Positions 21,983 to 23,985 of a stretch of DNA of 23,985 nt are shown piece by piece. The stretch is from positions 1 through 23,985 of the forward strand of contig JBBKVP010000028.1 of assembly GCA_037968495.1 (NCBI GenBank), given 5' to 3'. This DNA comes from Aestuarierythrobacter sp037968495 (lineage in GTDB: Bacteria > Pseudomonadota > Alphaproteobacteria > Sphingomonadales > Sphingomonadaceae). Below the pieces are notes generated by a model. The model worked only from the letters and a program-made list of their open reading frames with translations. It did not search any database and was not told the origin of the DNA. The position numbers and the translations under genes are program-made. Within the stretch, counting starts at the first letter, position 1. Every line of letters begins with the position of its first letter.

Positions 21983-22495
21983 TTAATCGCTCTTTGCTCG
22001 ATCTCTTATTTTTCTAGACAACCTGCGGCGTTCACTTGCTGAGCTTGTCGCGAGCCGTGTTTCAGTCAGAAAGAAAAGAAGTGCGGTGAAAACTAATCCC
22101 ATGGCCAAAATCCAAGCAACGGCAACATAGGTTCCCAATTGAGGGCGTACAAAAGCGCTAACAAATAGTAGTGCAACGACGATACATATTAGCAAAGCTG
22201 CTCCAGTGCTCAGATTTACGGCACGATAAGCAAATGTTTGCCGGCGCCGCAAAACTGGAAGTTCCTGCAATGCCGGATCAGCCCCACCGGTTTTTTCATT
22301 TTCATCTAAGCTATCCACGCGGTCAGTAAGCCAAATCAGGCGACCATTCATGACATTCAGGAACGCGGCAATCGCTGCGAGGAGGAACACAGGTGCTAGA
22401 AATATCTGTACTATCTTTTGAACACTTTGCATGTTTGATGTTCTTGCGATCAAATCCGAGGCCAGATCGCCGCTAACTGCCAGTAAATCTATCAT
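21983..22495 (-). CDS. DUF2721-type membrane protein
   Basis: 170 residues with three likely membrane spans: residues about 30-50 (QIFLAPVFLLAAIAAFLNVM), 95-115 and 120-142. The sequence FLAPVFLLAAIAAFLNVMNGRLIWLTDRVDSL with the later ELPVLRRRQTFAYRAVNLSTGAALLICIVVALLFVSAF fits the DUF2721 family, whose function is unknown. The conserved N-G-R-L...DRVDSL loop and the basic ELPVLRRR linker are typical. The C-terminal tail is short, charged and cytoplasmic (SERRRLSRKIRDRAKSD). The start at 22495 has a GGTGAC sequence upstream. It follows the glycosyltransferase gene in the same direction after 100 bases that include a hairpin, so it may or may not share its transcript. Confidence 0.82.
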   Translation of the reverse strand: MIDLLAVSGDLASDLIARTSNMQSVQKIVQIFLAPVFLLAAIAAFLNVMNGRLIWLTDRVDSLDENEKTGGADPALQELPVLRRRQTFAYRAVNLSTGAALLICIVVALLFVSAFVRPQLGTYVAVAWILAMGLVFTALLFFLTETRLATSSASERRRLSRKIRDRAKSD

Positions 22496-22532
22496 CGTAC
22501 CGTCACCTTAGTGTAGCCCTGATAATCTAACC

Positions 22533-22571
22533 CCCTCACTCTCGCCTTTTAGTGCTTGCCAAGAGTGAGGG
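22533..22571 (-). terminator. Intergenic hairpin after the glycosyltransferase gene, possible terminator or attenuator
   Basis: CCCTCACTCT (22533-22542) and AGAGTGAGGG (22562-22571) are a perfect 10-base inverted repeat with a 19-base loop. It begins 24 bases after the glycosyltransferase stop. The downstream side on the complement is GGGGGTTAGATTATC, without a proper U-tract, so it could stabilise the mRNA end or only weakly terminate. Confidence 0.5.
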
Positions 22572-22595
22572 TGTGAATTGCCACGCCTTTGTCTA

Positions 22596-23534
22596 TTACG
22601 CCGCCACTGGCAACGTATCAGGGCCGCAAAGGACGGGTACCTTCTTCCGCCTACGTTTGATCCCGCGCACAGCGGGAGAGCGGCGCGAAGCCTCTCTCCC
22701 GCTGGTAAGTTTGATATGCTCCTCAAGGAAGTCGAGAATTGCTTCGTCTTCGGTAGCGTCGAACTTGCGAGCGAAGAAGTTTCGCCCTTTGACCAGATTA
22801 TGAGCATCGGTGATCCGATAGGTTCGCGGGCGAAGTTTAACTTCGCCATCGGGAACCCAATCGATGGTCCGCAAATCATCGTTCATCATCTTACCGTGCT
22901 CGCCGATATTCATCATCACAGTTTGGAAGAATGCTTCATCAGCGATAAAGCTGGTCTTGTAGAACTTGCGGAACTTGCTGACACGTGGATCGCTGGTGAT
23001 AAATTTGCAAAATGCCCTGTCGACGGCTTTCCACTGGGTTCCAATCCAAGGCACCGTATCTGCCAAAAATGCTCGGGCGAAACCGGTCCGGAAGATGCGT
23101 CCGCCGCCCTCGAGGAAATGCTTCTCGATACGGTTTAGTGTGTCGGGCCGTTCCTCACGCTGGCTAACTGCCCGGATGAATTGCTTGCCGTAGTTCTCTT
23201 GTAAAAAGGACCGCATGTAGCTTTGCGATTTAAGAGGAAAATCCTGACCGCTCAAGTTGATGTAGTGGGTCCATTCGGTATCCATTTCCAGCAGACGCTT
23301 CATGCCCCTCAGCTCGGCATCGACTAGGCTAAAGCCGCCCCATACCGCTCGCATTGAGGGAAGGATTTCTGCATTCTGATAGGGCTGCAAAAACTTGGAA
23401 ACATCTGCAGCGAGTTCTTCGCCTGAAGATTTATCTACATGAACGAGATACTGATTTCCGGGTTCGTAAATTGCACGAAACATCCGTTTGAATTGCTCTG
23501 GATAGCGGTGAACGAGAATGAAGTAAGCAATCAT
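22596..23534 (-). CDS. GT14-type glycosyltransferase (core-2/I-branching beta-1,6-N-acetylglucosaminyltransferase-like)
   Basis: 312 residues. The start MIAYFILVHRYPEQFKRMFR, then YLVHVDKSSGEE, MRAVWGGFSLVDAELRGMKRLLE and YINLSGQDFPLKS are the family signatures of GT14 (Branch) enzymes, which transfer a sugar (N-acetylglucosamine or xylose) to a glycan or protein. TSFIADEAFFQTVMMN carries the probable acceptor/catalytic acidic residues. No signal peptide or membrane span is obvious, so it is cytoplasmic or peripheral, possibly for exopolysaccharide or cell-surface glycan. The start at 23534 has AAGG nine bases upstream and fits the family; ATG at 23557 and longer frames have no ribosome binding site. 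The last 30 residues (SRRSPAVRGIKRRRKKVP...) are very basic and lie over a hairpin at 22670-22704. Confidence 0.88.
   Translation of the reverse strand: MIAYFILVHRYPEQFKRMFRAIYEPGNQYLVHVDKSSGEELAADVSKFLQPYQNAEILPSMRAVWGGFSLVDAELRGMKRLLEMDTEWTHYINLSGQDFPLKSQSYMRSFLQENYGKQFIRAVSQREERPDTLNRIEKHFLEGGGRIFRTGFARAFLADTVPWIGTQWKAVDRAFCKFITSDPRVSKFRKFYKTSFIADEAFFQTVMMNIGEHGKMMNDDLRTIDWVPDGEVKLRPRTYRITDAHNLVKGRNFFARKFDATEDEAILDFLEEHIKLTSGREASRRSPAVRGIKRRRKKVPVLCGPDTLPVAA
22670..22704. repeat. Strong hairpin inside the 3' end of the glycosyltransferase gene
   Basis: CAGCGGGAGAG (22670-22680) and CTCTCCCGCTG (22694-22704) are a perfect 11-base inverted repeat with a 13-base loop. It lies about 75-110 bases before the stop codon and coincides with the start of the basic C-terminal tail. 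No T-run follows. Confidence 0.7.
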
Positions 23535-23615
23535 GGCGCAATGCCTTAATGGCGCCATGACCAACGGATCAACGAGCGCACGGAGAACCCGTCTCGGGTC
23601 CTCCATCGATTGCAT

Positions 23616-23902
23616 CGTTGGAAGGAGACACTGCGCTTGGGAAAAACCATCGCAATGACATCGAATTGGGACGCAATTTCGCCAATACTAGAGGGTAACG
23701 AACATAAATCGAACATTGTGACAAAAACTCAGAAATCAGCCCTGACGCTGGAATTTCTTGGACGTCCGCTTTCCACCCAGTTTTTGCCGTTCAGCGGCGT
23801 TGTGCATTTCACCAAAAGCAGTCTGTCGGCTTACCGTGGGTTTTTGATAAAAGCAGACCGGCAGGAAACGACCCAATTGCGGACATTCTCGCAAATCCAT
23901 TC
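23616..23902. other. 287-base gene-poor spacer carrying repeat copy C
   Basis: Open frames occur on both strands but without a ribosome binding site or known domain. The right part holds AAAGCAGAC (23850-23858) and the 22-base motif at 23867-23888. It separates the glycosyltransferase gene from the cut CDS at the right edge, whose stop codon is at 23903-23905. Confidence 0.5.
23850..23888 (+). repeat. Dispersed intergenic motif, copy C
   Basis: AAAGCAGAC at 23850-23858 and the ATTGCGGACATTC block (23867-23888), which matches copy A over 22 bases with one mismatch and copy B over CCCAATTGCGGACA. It ends 15 bases before the stop of the partial gene at the right edge. Confidence 0.75.
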
Positions 23903-23985
23903 CTAAGTCCGCTTTGCGCCCCAGCGGCTCCCGAAGGTCAGGATATTGCGGCAAATTCGCTGGACTTTGCCATCGATCTTGCCAA
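23903..23985 (-). CDS. C-terminal fragment of an unidentified protein
   Basis: A frame open from the right edge to TAG at 23903-23905 gives 26 residues: GKIDGKVQRICRNIL then TFGSRWGAKRT. The composition (alternating hydrophobic and basic residues, ending in a Trp-containing basic tail) looks more protein-like than the other two frames, one of which stops in the middle. It is too short to name a family. The stop is immediately next to the dispersed repeat. Confidence 0.4.
   Translation of the reverse strand, partial: GKIDGKVQRICRNILTFGSRWGAKRT

Noticed and set aside
1..23985. Search for tRNA, rRNA, CRISPR arrays, insertion-sequence ends and riboswitches
   Set aside because: None could be recognised by eye; short palindromes seen do not have terminal-repeat or repeat-spacer layout.

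Overview
The window looks like a chromosomal segment of an alphaproteobacterium, most likely a sphingomonad of the Erythrobacteraceae (Erythrobacter/Altererythrobacter type). This rests on moderately high GC, dense short-spaced operons, exported Tat/lipoprotein enzymes, a PQQ alcohol dehydrogenase, and the style of LysC, UbiG and PurT. It is inference from family character, not from a marker gene. No tRNA, rRNA, CRISPR array, insertion sequence or phage gene was seen. Both ends cut genes: an SPFH/band-7 protein on the left and an unidentified protein C-terminus on the right.

Layout. 1-6.4 kb: a leftward pair of exported lipoprotein hydrolases (Tat-type dienelactone hydrolase, then a class C beta-lactamase/esterase-like serine hydrolase) diverges from a rightward lipoprotein quinohemoprotein alcohol dehydrogenase followed by an NAD(P) aldehyde dehydrogenase, a plausible alcohol to aldehyde to acid route. 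6.4-7.1 kb: a HigBA-type toxin-antitoxin module whose toxin gene is interrupted by TGA at the conserved Trp codon, behind a strong promoter embedded in operator repeats. 7.1-8.15 kb: an acyltransferase-3 gene broken by a frameshift and an in-frame TAG. 8.2-10.1 kb: purU and a nitronate monooxygenase-like gene, leftward. 10.2-12.5 kb: katG with a palindrome-rich upstream region and a bidirectional terminator.

12.5-16.9 kb: a leftward gene string lysC, cation/proton antiporter, purT and a Tat-lipoprotein intradiol dioxygenase. lysC and the antiporter share a TGATG junction. purU releases formate and purT consumes it, so the window holds two enzymes linked by that metabolite. ubiG diverges from lysC.

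17.7-24 kb is more accessory. It holds a DHA2-type MFS exporter divergent from a type III polyketide synthase that overlaps (ATGA) an isoprenylcysteine-methyltransferase-like membrane gene, which resembles the BpsA-BpsB alkylpyrone arrangement of Bacillus. It also holds a small secreted four-cysteine protein, a DUF2721-like membrane protein, a GT14-type glycosyltransferase, and gene-poor spacers carrying three copies of a dispersed sequence motif.

The observations I would follow first are the toxin-dead HigBA with its operator array, the type III PKS/methyltransferase/exporter locus, the doubly broken acyltransferase with a palindrome around its stop, and the dispersed intergenic repeat. I did not find an obviously new defence or mobile system.
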